This document shows positions 50,801-58,072 of a stretch of DNA of 60,000 nt, one piece after another. The stretch spans positions 18,536,848 through 18,596,847 of the forward strand of contig NC_045141.1 of NCBI RefSeq assembly GCF_008831285.2, in the 5' to 3' direction. The DNA comes from Nymphaea colorata. Its lineage: Eukaryota; Streptophyta; Magnoliopsida; Nymphaeales; Nymphaeaceae. The notes below the pieces were generated by a model. That model searched no databases, was not told the origin of the DNA, and saw nothing but the letters and a program-made list of their open reading frames with translations. Position 1 is the stretch's first letter; each line of letters starts with the position of its first letter. A program made the translations under genes and the position numbers.

Positions 50801-51672
50801 CAGCAAACCTACCCCCATTCTTGTCATGTTCAACTCTTTTAGCTTTAGTTGCTTACACAAACTCTGACTAGGGAGACAATCCTAATAATTACCAATCCGA
50901 AATTCTTGGTTTTTATGCATTTGAAGGGGAATCACTGATATCTTGGAGTTGCAAAAAAGGGAGAAGACATTTTTTCTTCTGCTGACAAGGAGAGAATACA
51001 AAAGACAAACGCAGACGGCATCGACAAAAGTGTACCTCCACCGTTAATTACTCCATTTGGTGTCACAACTCTTTTGCTGTAAATCCAAAAATGATCATGT
51101 GGAAGAAGACTGCAGCCTTCATTTGGTTTCTGCAGAAGAAGGAAAGACATAAGAGGTTCGGCTCTCATGAAATAAATGGCATTTGACAAACCATCTGCAA
51201 CTGGGTGCCACCTTACGGGAAACATCACACGAAATACTTCATTCAAAATATATCCTGCATATTCAGAATTCTTAATTAAAATTTACGAATTCAGAGAAAA
51301 AAAATCGAGATTGGTATCGGCCTGCTTCAGCAAGCGAGGGTACGATGTCCACTAGTATGCTACTGGAGTTCTAAAATATTTTTCCATCCCATTCCTCGAC
51401 TCCCCTCGTCCTCCGTCGAGTAGAAAAAATTAATTTAATTCCACCATGCTATAACAAGAAAACGAAAAACCATGGAAGAGAAGTATCCAGTGCTACGAAG
51501 AAGATGTATGACAGAACACTCCTGGCGGGAACCGATCAACTGAGTATTCCAACAAGGAACAGCAAAAATGAGGAGGGAAACTGCTGACCTTCGTGGGGAT
51601 TGGACGATATAACAGAACGAAGACAGCGATAGCGGAAGCGACAGGTAGAATCCACAAACGGAGGGCATCCAT
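31572..51672 (-). CDS. ALN: Allantoinase (EC 3.5.2.5)
   Basis: Hydrolyses allantoin to allantoate in purine (ureide) catabolism, in the ER of plants. The model is complement(join(31572..31697,32004..32102,33361..33471,34470..34580,34659..34814,37501..37627,39924..40072,41854..41913,48300..48385,48537..48573,49567..49643,50074..50147,50442..50553,51036..51129,51589..51672)): fifteen exons, 500 aa, all GT-AG, in phase to the stop. From memory the Arabidopsis enzyme is 506 aa. Residues 5-22 form a hydrophobic signal anchor. Amidohydrolase metal ligands are present: HAH (98-100) in DVHAHLDDPGR, Lys188 in VLGLKSFMCPSG (the carbamylated lysine position), His224 in LLVHAE, HLHIVH (283-288), and Asp362 in DMLSSDHSP. 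The start ATG (51672) is the first in frame. Intron 7 contains a complete Copia element. All key residues are intact, so the gene looks functional. Confidence 0.96.
32103..33360 (-). other. ALN intron 13
   Basis: About 1.26 kb; holds the compound microsatellite at 32672-32802 and a short (TG)n tract near 33115-33134. Confidence 0.7.
32672..32802. repeat. Four-part compound microsatellite in ALN intron 13
   Basis: A poly-C run of about 15 bases is followed by a short spacer, then (CA)n, (GT)n, (TA)n of about 20 units and (GA)n of about 13 units in direct succession. The alternating purine/pyrimidine parts could adopt non-B DNA. Confidence 0.92.
33472..34469 (-). other. ALN intron 12
   Basis: About 1 kb, AT-rich, with a (TA)n(GA)n tract at 34078-34119; nothing else recognised. 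Confidence 0.65.
34078..34119. repeat. (TA)n(GA)n microsatellite
   Basis: About 11 TA units followed by about 9 GA units inside ALN intron 12. Confidence 0.9.
34815..37500 (-). other. ALN intron 10
   Basis: A 2.7-kb intron, AT-rich apart from the striking GC-rich patch listed separately; no exon-like or RNA feature. Confidence 0.65.
36080..36306. other. GC-rich island inside ALN intron 10
   Basis: About 225 bases, mostly G+C and including GGGGGGCGCGCGGGGGCG, stand in otherwise strongly AT-rich intron DNA. A 13-base poly-A run (about 36222-36234) divides it. The composition suggests a foreign or retroposed fragment. I cannot assign a source, and the ORF crossing it has no recognised similarity. 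Confidence 0.6.
37628..39923 (-). other. ALN intron 9
   Basis: A 2.3-kb AT-rich intron. The only structure seen is the imperfect inverted repeat at 38442-38664. Confidence 0.65.
38442..38664. repeat. Imperfect inverted repeat (possible MITE remnant) in ALN intron 9
   Basis: The left arm at about 38442-38519 and the right arm at about 38592-38664 are reverse complements at roughly three positions in four. The best core pairs CATCCAGTTTAATTAGATC with its counterpart near 38620. The loop is about 70 bases. No target duplication was identified. Confidence 0.5.
40073..41853 (-). other. ALN intron 8
   Basis: About 1.8 kb, AT-rich, no recognisable content. Confidence 0.6.
42320..42324. other. Left target-site duplication (ATTGA)
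   Basis: Five bases directly before the 5' LTR, repeated exactly after the 3' LTR at 47615-47619. Confidence 0.93.
42325..42488 (+). repeat. 5' LTR of the Copia element
   Basis: 164 bp, TGTTAAGACG...CTTTATCA. It contains a clear TATA box and CT-rich stretches. The same sequence recurs at 47451-47614. Confidence 0.97.
42425..42432 (+). promoter_or_regulatory. TATA box of the Copia promoter (in 5' LTR)
   Basis: TATATAAA about 56 bases before the LTR end. Transcription probably starts about 30 bases downstream, defining a very short R/U5. Confidence 0.75.
42489..42500 (+). other. Primer-binding site (initiator tRNA-Met type)
   Basis: TGGTATCAGAGC follows the 5' LTR directly and matches the sequence complementary to the 3' end of plant initiator methionine tRNA, the usual Copia primer. 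Confidence 0.92.
42501..43204 (+). repeat. GC-rich, internally repetitive leader of the Copia element
   Basis: About 700 bases between the PBS and the gag-pol start. 42535-42890 is dominated by CCG/CGCC words. It holds a 30-bp tandem pair near 42582-42641 and many copies of a shorter CGCCCGTCCGCCTG-type unit at 42700-42860. Upstream ATGs occur at 42488 (16 codons, ends at TGA) and 42912 (62 codons). The long Pro/Arg/Ala ORFs here are repeat artefacts. Confidence 0.85.
43205..47443 (+). CDS. Copia gag-pol polyprotein (1412 aa)
   Basis: One uninterrupted ORF encoding all replication proteins of the retrotransposon. The Gag part (1-300) has the plant UBN2/gag-type start (MDGGNYEMWAMQVK), an RGRGG-rich segment and a CX2CX4HX4C zinc knuckle (C252, C255, H260, C265). 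An aspartic protease is marked by DWLIDSGAST (Asp355). Integrase has the HHCC zinc domain (H485, H490, C511, C514) and a D,D35E core (D542, D605, E641). Reverse transcriptase runs about 930-1190, with LDVKNAFLYG and the catalytic YVDD (1096-1099). RNase H runs about 1255-1400, with DADYAG, AESEY and DNKAA. All catalytic residues are present, with no stop or frameshift. The ATG is the first of the frame after stops in the leader. Function: self-replication via RNA in cytoplasmic virus-like particles. Confidence 0.97.
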   Translation: MSEISSGANTSSFVSSGEMKSSPFSSIITKMDGGNYEMWAMQVKRTLIAHEKEHLILEPEPVQKVGKYTTWFKDNSLVMVWIVGTLSQEIANEVLHKDSAKDMWDSLAATYSQARNETRIMQLHHDIHQMRQDGRPLHTYYSSLKSMFERLNSYFPACKCEQQKAYRDMLMVGVFLSGLDSVYESAKNQMLTSPSIPPIDEAYSRLSRIPISASTVPDTTSAMLATRGRGGPFFARGRGGRGRGNTPSRPVCQFCHRIGHTVDKCWQKHGRPAFANQTVSTDSPEQPKPQHMVSSSELHVDDILSQLRHLIGDSAHPSPGPTTSTVPTAASASSSGMYSACTVCSPPDTTDWLIDSGASTHLCGDKMQFTSYVPTPPGRSVILADGKDSPVVGHGEVQLTSSLPLQHVLHAPEFPHSLLSISQITRELNCRAIFDSSSLVFQDILTGRVIGSGREQGGLYRLVHSFPFAGSTSSGSSSSSAYTWHLRFGHLPFQKLLHVLPQLSHKSSFQCESCQLGKHHRSSFPPRSSRSSHSVFELLHFDVWGPSRTPDLQGHRYYLVAVDDYSRVSWVFLMKHKSEAGHVIKNFINEILTQFDTCVKIVRSDNALEFCASSLEQFFRDKGIIHQTSCAYTSQQNGVAERKHRHILDVARTIIIHSHVPHSYWGDAVLTACYLINRMPSSVLGDLIPFSVLFPDRELFSVAPRIFGCVAFVQLLGPGRDKLSPRAIKTIFVGYSRTQKGYRCYDPSTRRYYVSADVTFFESTSYFSPNGTQLRVPEFSDEVHLPLPLMSYPQPVASRFGAIYQRRTKPVQPTPCAPVPSPSMPKVLPEHTNPADHSLCDDATGDSPEHATGPHINELDMPIAQRKGKRSCTMHPLSGHLSMARLTPTYRQFVKGLSAVALPQTPMDALSDPKWAAAMQEEMDALQSRGTWTLVTPSSDAAIVGCRWVFTVKYRADGSIERYKARLVAKGYTQTYGVDYYDTFSPVARHASLRVLLAVAVSKNWSLSQLDVKNAFLYGDLHEEVYMQQPPGFVAEGECQKVCRLRKAIYGLKQSPRAWFQKLSENIEYEGFRRSSADHSLFVKKTSTGTVIVLVYVDDIIVTGDDIQGISNIKGVLGRHFVTKDLGELRYFLGIEFARNQKGLIMCQRKYVTDVLQETGMLGCRPASTPMDINTRLYDDDTEDVDARQYRGIVGKLLYITVTRPDIAYAVSRVSQFMDKPKKVHWDAAMMILRYLKNSPGMGLFFQNGTSLTISVYVDADYAGCHLDRKSTTGFCVFIGSNLVTWKSKKQTVVARSSAESEYRVMAQATAEVMWVRSLMLDLTVEVPLPMQLLGDNKAALFIANNPAFHERTKHVEVDCHYTRDMIQKGFVSTSHISTTGQTADIFTKALARGPFQSCCSKLSLFDIYAPT
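47440..47450 (+). other. Polypurine tract of the Copia element
   Basis: TTGAGGGGGAG lies directly against the 3' LTR, the position and composition used to prime plus-strand DNA. Confidence 0.9.
47451..47614 (+). repeat. 3' LTR of the Copia element
   Basis: 164 bp; no difference from the 5' LTR found in a base-by-base reading. Confidence 0.97.
47615..47619. other. Right target-site duplication (ATTGA)
   Basis: Exact repeat of 42320-42324; together they prove a simple insertion. Confidence 0.93.
47829..47850 (+). repeat. Possible remnant of an older Copia polypurine tract / LTR junction
   Basis: TTTGAGGGGGGA followed by TATTAGACAC resembles the polypurine tract plus TGTTAG start of many plant Copia LTRs, with TG changed to TA. 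No coding remnant or second LTR was identified, so the call is weak. Confidence 0.3.
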
Positions 51673-53146
51673 GCTTCCTGACTCTCCAAGAACGCGGGAG
51701 CCACCGAGCGGTGACGCCTGCCTCACTCCTTCCCCCCACGGCTAGCCTCCCTCCTCCTTGGCTAAATCGCGGCCAACGTTGTTATCCTCCTCACTTGGTG
51801 ATGGTGGCCTGTGGCTCAGTTCAGTCTCATCTCCGGCTAGCTCGGAGTTAGCTGAAGCGACACCATTATTTGGAGGCGCCGTATCTTCTGGCGTGAAGAT
51901 TCCTGACACGATGATTGAAGGATGAGTTGGCGTGGATGTCCGTGAAGGAATATGCAGAGAGCAGGCAAAAAAGCTGAATCTCCTGTCCAGATCTTCCACA
52001 ATTAACAATGCAAAAGTAAAGCACGTAAAAAAATGAAAAAGACACGCATATAACATATCGTAAATGGATTAAATACCGATAGACATTATTTGTACTCAAA
52101 CAAGGTTAAATATATTAAAATTTGATGTCTTAGATAACTAGATTCAATAACTAGTTATTGAGATAAATCCAAGAAATGTTACACATACCCTTTCTTATTA
52201 AACAACAAATAATATGCATGTAGAATAAAAAATGCGACATATGAGTCAGATTATACAAATTCACGTGTTCTATTGAGCACGTAGACATGACGTTATGAAC
52301 AGTTTAACATAGAATACGTATTATTTTATTCCTTCCTCAAACTTAAACATGTCACTTGAACAACTAAAAGAATAAGATAGAAAATAGACTGATGATAACA
52401 AATCAGAAGTATTTATAAAATCAAGTGGAACCAAAACATGTTCCAAAATAAACGCGCAATGGTGAAGGCGTTAACATGTTAGAGTTATCTGGGCTGCTTG
52501 GTCTTCGCCAATACAACTTGCCTGATACAATATTTTGCAAGAACACACAAACCCATTGATTTGTAAATCTACAAGAAACTGAAAGAGTAAGATTTGTTTG
52601 GCCTTATACTGAGTTAAGTTGTCTTTAAGGTATCAATCGCTCTCATAACTTGTTAGCAGGAGCTTTAAATGTTTTTTTCATGAAACACGAAGTATATAGT
52701 TAATGAATTTTTAATTCATTTATGCAGTCCAAACTTTATTCTAAAAAAATTCAAAAGTAAATCCGCCCATCAAACGCGGAATTTTTATTCCAGGCCATTG
52801 GACCGTTCATCTTTCTTTCTTTCTTCTTCGTTTTAAAAGTCTGCATGTGCATGTTCTGGTGATCACGGGGCCTGTACGAGCTTTCTTTCGCCCTCAGGAT
52901 GTTTTCGTGACCATATTACCATGATCACGGAAAAAGTAAGGCCGTCCACCCTTTATCCGCTAACAGCTTATCCTTGGATGCCTGCTTCAGAAAAGATTCT
53001 CTGCCCGTCGATCACCAACTTCTTATATCTTGTACCTCGACCAGTTGCATGAAAAAATGATGGACAACCTCTTGAACTCTGTGAATTATAGATGTGCTAT
53101 TTCACATATAAATCATCGTTAACTGCATCATAAATTAAGACTAATG

Positions 53147-53426
53147 GCAATCTAATGATTGTTATTTAATGGTAAAATGTTAAATTTTAACAAATAAATT
53201 TTAACTATTCGTTAAAATTTTAAATTTTAACCATCCAATAGCATCCTACTATATACACAACACATATACATATATATGGGAAGTTTTATGCTGTCGTTAG
53301 ATAATTAAAAATTAAAAAACTGTCACATGAACACTAATAATATTTTATGATGCAATTTAGTAATGATTAATGAAGCTTTTAGCAATGGATTTTAATTTTT
53401 AAGTATCCAATAGCATCTGATACAGG

Positions 53427-53430
<4 letters not shown>
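53147..53430. repeat. Pair of diverged AT-rich direct repeats
   Basis: Segments about 53147-53256 and 53350-53430 share GCAAT(C/T)TA, TTTTAA and the distinct word ATCCAATAGCATC in the same order, followed by ATAT-rich DNA. Possibly remnants of a small transposon. Confidence 0.4.

Positions 53431-53464
<34 letters not shown>
53428..53464. repeat. (TA)n microsatellite
   Basis: About 18 uninterrupted TA units, followed by a GT-rich stretch. Confidence 0.94.
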
Positions 53465-53467
<3 letters not shown>

Positions 53468-54024
53468 TGCGTGTGTGTATGTGTGTAGTAAAAGAGCATG
53501 GAAGCTCACAAGAATCACTGAAGGACATCCAATCAGATGGTCTCGGGATATTGGAATCAAGAAACAAGAGAACCATCCTGAGTCGTCAAATTAGATTATA
53601 TTATATAACTAACGAGTTGCCATAGTATTCTTCCTTCTGTTACAGGAAGAGGTGTTAAATTTTCAGTCCAACTAAAAAGGAGGAAATACCACTTTCAACA
53701 TACGAGTAGTCCAATCTATTTTGCCGAGCAGCTCAAGATGGTGCTCACGGTTCTTACATTTCCTGATTATATGTTTCCAGTAGCCTGTACATACACACCA
53801 GTCCAAATATTTCTAACACGCGTCCCTGGTAGCTCACACGGCCTGTTGTAACCGGTGAACAATTCAAGACTGGTTGGAAACATGATGATAACCCGTCGGC
53901 CCCTTTACATTACCAAAAATTACCTAATAACAAGAAACCAATTGAACTGGCACCATGTCGTGCTACAAAATCCAGTGTCTCCAGACAATGAACGGAGAAC
54001 AACTAGAGCTTCCTCTACATGACT

Positions 54025-57000
54025 TCACTTCTTTGTCCAATAGGTTACGATGCCATCTGCCAAGGCCTTGAGACTTCCCCAAAATGTTTTCTGCTTGACT
54101 GAAGGCTTAGTTTCAAAGTCGGACTTTGTGGGCAGTTCTCTGGTTAAATACCAAAGGAAAAGTGAGTACTCAGATCCCCAGTATGTATGGCTGAACTAAA
54201 ATACGCAGCCAGCAATAACAAAAGAGCTCCGGACAGGAACCACTATGTCAGAGCAATAACTAACAAATACAATAAGACCGTGCACACTGTAAGAGCTAAG
54301 CAAACAAAGGACGCCAACATACTATCTCACATATAATAATTTGGCGTGCATGAAAGATACATTTATTAGCCTACCTCTGTAGATTCAATCTTTCACGGCC
54401 TTCTTGTCTATCACAAGGATGTTTCTGTTCAGTAGTATCTAGATCCAGCAGCTTTTCACGTGTGTTTTCAATCTCCTTGTCGGCAGGTGGTTCCCCAGGA
54501 CCTGGCATGTCATTGACAACACTCTCGGGTTTGAGAGAACTAGAGAGCACTTCATTCAATACAGTCTGATCAGCCTGCAACGACACCAAGTCCAAATCAT
54601 GGATGGGAAAGACAATATAACTATGAACAGATCAAGAGCTGAGGACATCAATGTTCATGTAAAGCATGTATTGTATACTAACAGTTGAATCTTCTTCTGA
54701 CACATAGGCTTCAGAAGAAACAGTACTCAATTCATTTCCAGCAGTAATGCTGGCAGCCACCTGATTTTCCGAACTGGAATCTTCAGCAACACCCTTTGCT
54801 ATGCCTGGTCTATGTGTTTGGCTCAACTCAGGGCCTTTCTCTGCTGCTTCTGTTATCAGAGAAGAATCTGACGACCTTACATCCTTGCCAGGAGTAACAT
54901 CCTGAGCTATAGCACTCTTTTCAAGAGAAATACTTGGTTCAGCAACAGGAATCGGGACATCTTGAACCTCAACCACAGACTCCTGCTCATCAGTGGCTTC
55001 AAGATGCTGTACGTCCACGCTCTCCAACTGGAACTCATCTATCTTGTCCACACCAAGACATTTGTGTTCATATTCTAGTTCCTGAATAATCTCTCTGATG
55101 ACATAATAGCAACCACCAACTTCTTTTCTAGCAAGTCTAACACCAGGAAACTTTCCATTATTGGAAGCTCTATACCTGCAAGTACAGAAGAAGACCACTG
55201 GGTCAAAAACATTTAAATGACTACAACAGAAGTATTAGAGACAACTCATCAGAAAAACAATACCTAGCACCTGAAATGAAGTTATATTCACGGTTCACGC
55301 ATTCCTGAAACAAGAGAACCTTATGGCAATATATAAGGACATCATCAGGGTAAGGATGACGCAAGAAGACAAGACAGTGAGCACTTCTTTAGATATGTAA
55401 CTTCAGGAATTCAACCAATAGGAGACAAGAAAGCAAGCCAACCCTGTAGGGATTGTCCACAGTAATACTTCAAATAACTTGTTATTCTTATAATGGTCGT
55501 ACAAATCTAAAGCTGCTCTGATTTAGCTGATTCTTGATTCATTATTCTTAGAAATTTAAATTAAATTAAAAACCTGGTGATCCCTACCTCGGGACAAGAA
55601 AAACTCAGTCTAAACAACCCTGTAGATATAACCACGGATAAGCACCTAACTTGACAAGACAAGAGTTCCACACCAGAATGGAGTTCCTTCTTTCCTACTT
55701 AATACGGTGAGCCAATTCCCTATGGCTTTGATATTATGATTGGGAACATGAGAGCCACACTCATGCAGACAACGGACAGAGGTAGGAAGGAAAAAAAATC
55801 CGTGAGAAAAATAATGACTACAGAACCCTCTCAAGTAGGTCAACATATAATGTCGCAGAAGCAGCCAAATTTTGTAAAGTTAGTCAGCAGCTAATTTACA
55901 AGCATAGCTGAAGATAAGGATATTTCTTAAGTGGTTAGACGATACAAGTCAATGCAGAATACACCCATTGAATATGAAGTTCCATCCCCAACAACTAGGA
56001 CTGTATTTTCAGCATATATGCTTTGTAACTGTGTACATTAACTTTGCCGGTTTGAACCTTGAAGTCCTAATAAAAAATACTACACCCAGCAAAAGAAGAA
56101 ACAATATGAATTAAACGAGTGTCAAACAGTAATAATAACAAACAAAATGCATGAAGATAAAGGGTTGCACCTGTGAATAATAGAGAAATCTTAGTTAACC
56201 AAGTCTATGCACATGCATACGTGTACTGAGGAATACATCTAACTTTCAAAAATAAGCTACCAACTCCACGTAGCACCCTGGTTGCGGCACTTCTTTTGCT
56301 CCTTACTCATATATTTATGAAATCAAGACTTCACAGACATATAGAACCATGAAAAAAGGTGTTGAAAAAATCATACTTGTGGACAAACTTCTCTACCAGC
56401 AACCGCCTTTCTTGTTTTGGCAATCTTTTCCCCTGCTTCTTAGGCTTAGATGAATCAGGAAGAGCAGCAAAAGCTAATCCACACCACTGAGTATTTGAAC
56501 CATGTAGTGCACATGACACCTTTTGAATAGCTGGTAAGCAGCAAGTTCAGTATGTTGTCCATTACTAAAAAAAATAAGCCTTTCATTCGTTGCCACAATT
56601 TAACCGGCACGAAAACAAATACAGTGAATATAAAATATCAAATATTGATGATACTGGTACAAATGAAACTGAAGTTTGATTTTGTATAGCATATAATTAG
56701 GAAAAGAAAATGAACCAATTTACCATTCTACCTCGTCAAGACCCAGATTTGTAAGCATACCAATAAAGATGATGCAACATCAGGGTGGCACTTTTCATGT
56801 ATCGGCTTCCAAAAGGATGTATTCACATTCATTCAAGCAGGTCATGCATGTTTTGTCAAGAATAAGGAAAACATAAACGCAGGCAGGGAAATGAAACTGG
56901 AAGAAATAGTGATAACAGTTTGCTGAGTGTTCCATAGCGGTCTCGACAATGATTAAAGAACAATAGGATGAAACCATGCACTCATGCAGTAAATTTTTCA

Positions 57001-58072
57001 TTGCTTGTTTTTCAGTAAGAATCAAATACTCATAATGTATTTTAAACAGTTGAATGAGTCTTGTGGGATACAAAAGTTATGCTGGAGAGCCAGAAATTGC
57101 AGTGGAATCTCAATACCAAACGATACATTCTTCATGTGTACGTGAACTGATTAAACAATTAAGCTACGACTCTATTTTGTTATGTCAACGCCTTATAGAA
57201 ATGTAAACGACCAAAACAATTATATGCTATGCAACAAATGCCGACCATGAAATGCAGATGACACTGTGGCTTAGTATACAAAGCAATGGTCATCCAGACC
57301 CATCCCTAGAATCCCAACAATCTCATGTTTTTTATTGACCAGAAGGCAATTGTTACTTCTAGAACACATATTTTTAAAATGCCATGTCAAAATCATGCTT
57401 TACAAGTGAATCAATTCTACATTAGATAATAAGAGACAAAAAACTTTGGGCCTAGCAATTATCCAAGTCGATGCTTGTAGGCAAACCTGCCTATCTTCCG
57501 ACCATAATGTCCATTTCAACCACACCATTACACAACTAGTGAACGCCTCCTTTATCATGCAACCAACGTCCAGCTAATGTGCCTAAAGGCATATATATCA
57601 CCAATTTGTTCATGCACCACCATTTGAGAAATTGCTTTCTTAACAATACCGGCTCAGGACTGATAGAACCCAAAAAGAATAATTTTCGCCCCTGCCTAGC
57701 AGATCAGATTTTCTAATGAATATTGATGCATGCTGTCTATACGTGCCTTTAGATAGTTCTGCCACTAATTTTTTTGTATCTTTTATGCTGCATTTAGCTG
57801 TGTCCTGTGAACGAGATCAGTAGATCTTTTGAAGATTATACCAATCAAGAAAACAGCGGAAAATATGCGCCCCATCTTGCGCAGAGCACAGGACCGGACC
57901 CATATCAACGAGTATGAAAACACAAACCAAAGGATCATTCGGTACCAAGCAGGATGAACCGACGATAGAGAGAGAGAGAGAGAGAGAGAGGTTGGTCAGT
58001 ACCTCTCCTAGGAGAAGCACGAGGAGAGACCGAGGCCACGCCGAAGCCAAGCGCCTGCCCAACCCGCTGCAT
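54025..58072 (-). CDS. Plant-specific organelle-type HTH 'DNA-binding' protein (At3g52170-like)
   Basis: A 343-aa protein from complement(join(54025..54139,54375..54574,54683..55175,56377..56530,58003..58072)). All junctions are GT-AG, in phase to the stop. Residues 1-47 are rich in Arg, Ser and Ala and poor in acid, as in mitochondrial or plastid transit peptides. Residues 58-111 form the conserved module: KRLPKQERRLLVEKFVHKY, ASNNGKFPGVRLARKEVGG, YYVIREIIQELEY. This resembles a helix-turn-helix and is the hallmark of the small plant family annotated as DNA-binding (At3g52170; family recalled, not searched). Residues 120-320 are acidic, Ser/Glu-rich and probably disordered. The last 20 residues (FWGSLKALADGIVTYWTKK) form an amphipathic C-terminal helix. 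Stopping at the TAG after exon 4 would lose this tail; the donor AGAG|GTAGG and in-phase exon 5 argue against it. Molecular role unknown. Confidence 0.82.
55176..56376 (-). other. Intron 2 of the HTH gene
   Basis: 1.2 kb, AT-rich; contains the 41-base cryptic exon candidate at 55264-55304 and nothing else recognised. Confidence 0.65.
55264..55304 (-). other. Candidate cryptic or poison exon in intron 2 of the HTH gene
   Basis: A 41-base segment flanked in sense by TTTCAG and GTATTG. Because 41 is not a multiple of three, joining it after exon 2 gives AA|G AAT GCG TGA, an immediate stop. Skipping it restores the conserved HKYRASNNG junction. Confidence 0.35.
56531..58002 (-). other. Intron 1 of the HTH gene
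   Basis: 1.47 kb, AT-rich. The (GA)n tract sits 12 bases after the donor; no other feature recognised. Confidence 0.65.
57967..57990. repeat. (GA)n microsatellite at the start of intron 1 of the HTH gene
   Basis: About 12 GA units, CT in the sense of the gene, 12 bases downstream of the exon 1 donor. Confidence 0.92.

Larger units (their letters stand above)
51673..54024. other. Intergenic: ALN promoter side and 3' flank of the HTH gene
   Basis: The left part, to about 51900, is GC-richer and should include the ALN leader and promoter. The rest is AT-rich, with a pair of related AT-rich segments and a (TA)n tract listed separately. The ORF at 51742-52056 has no recognised similarity. Confidence 0.55.

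Noticed and set aside
51673-51726. Extension of the ALN reading frame upstream of the chosen start
   Set aside because: The frame is open for 18 codons but has no ATG (the first codon is GTG); the ATG at 51672 directly precedes the signal anchor.
51742-52056. 104-codon minus-strand ORF upstream of ALN
   Set aside because: No similarity recognised; it lies in the likely ALN promoter and leader.
54371-54373. TAG directly after exon 4 as the end of the HTH gene
   Set aside because: The TAG lies within a good donor (AGAG|GTAGG), and a downstream in-phase exon supplies the conserved terminal helix.
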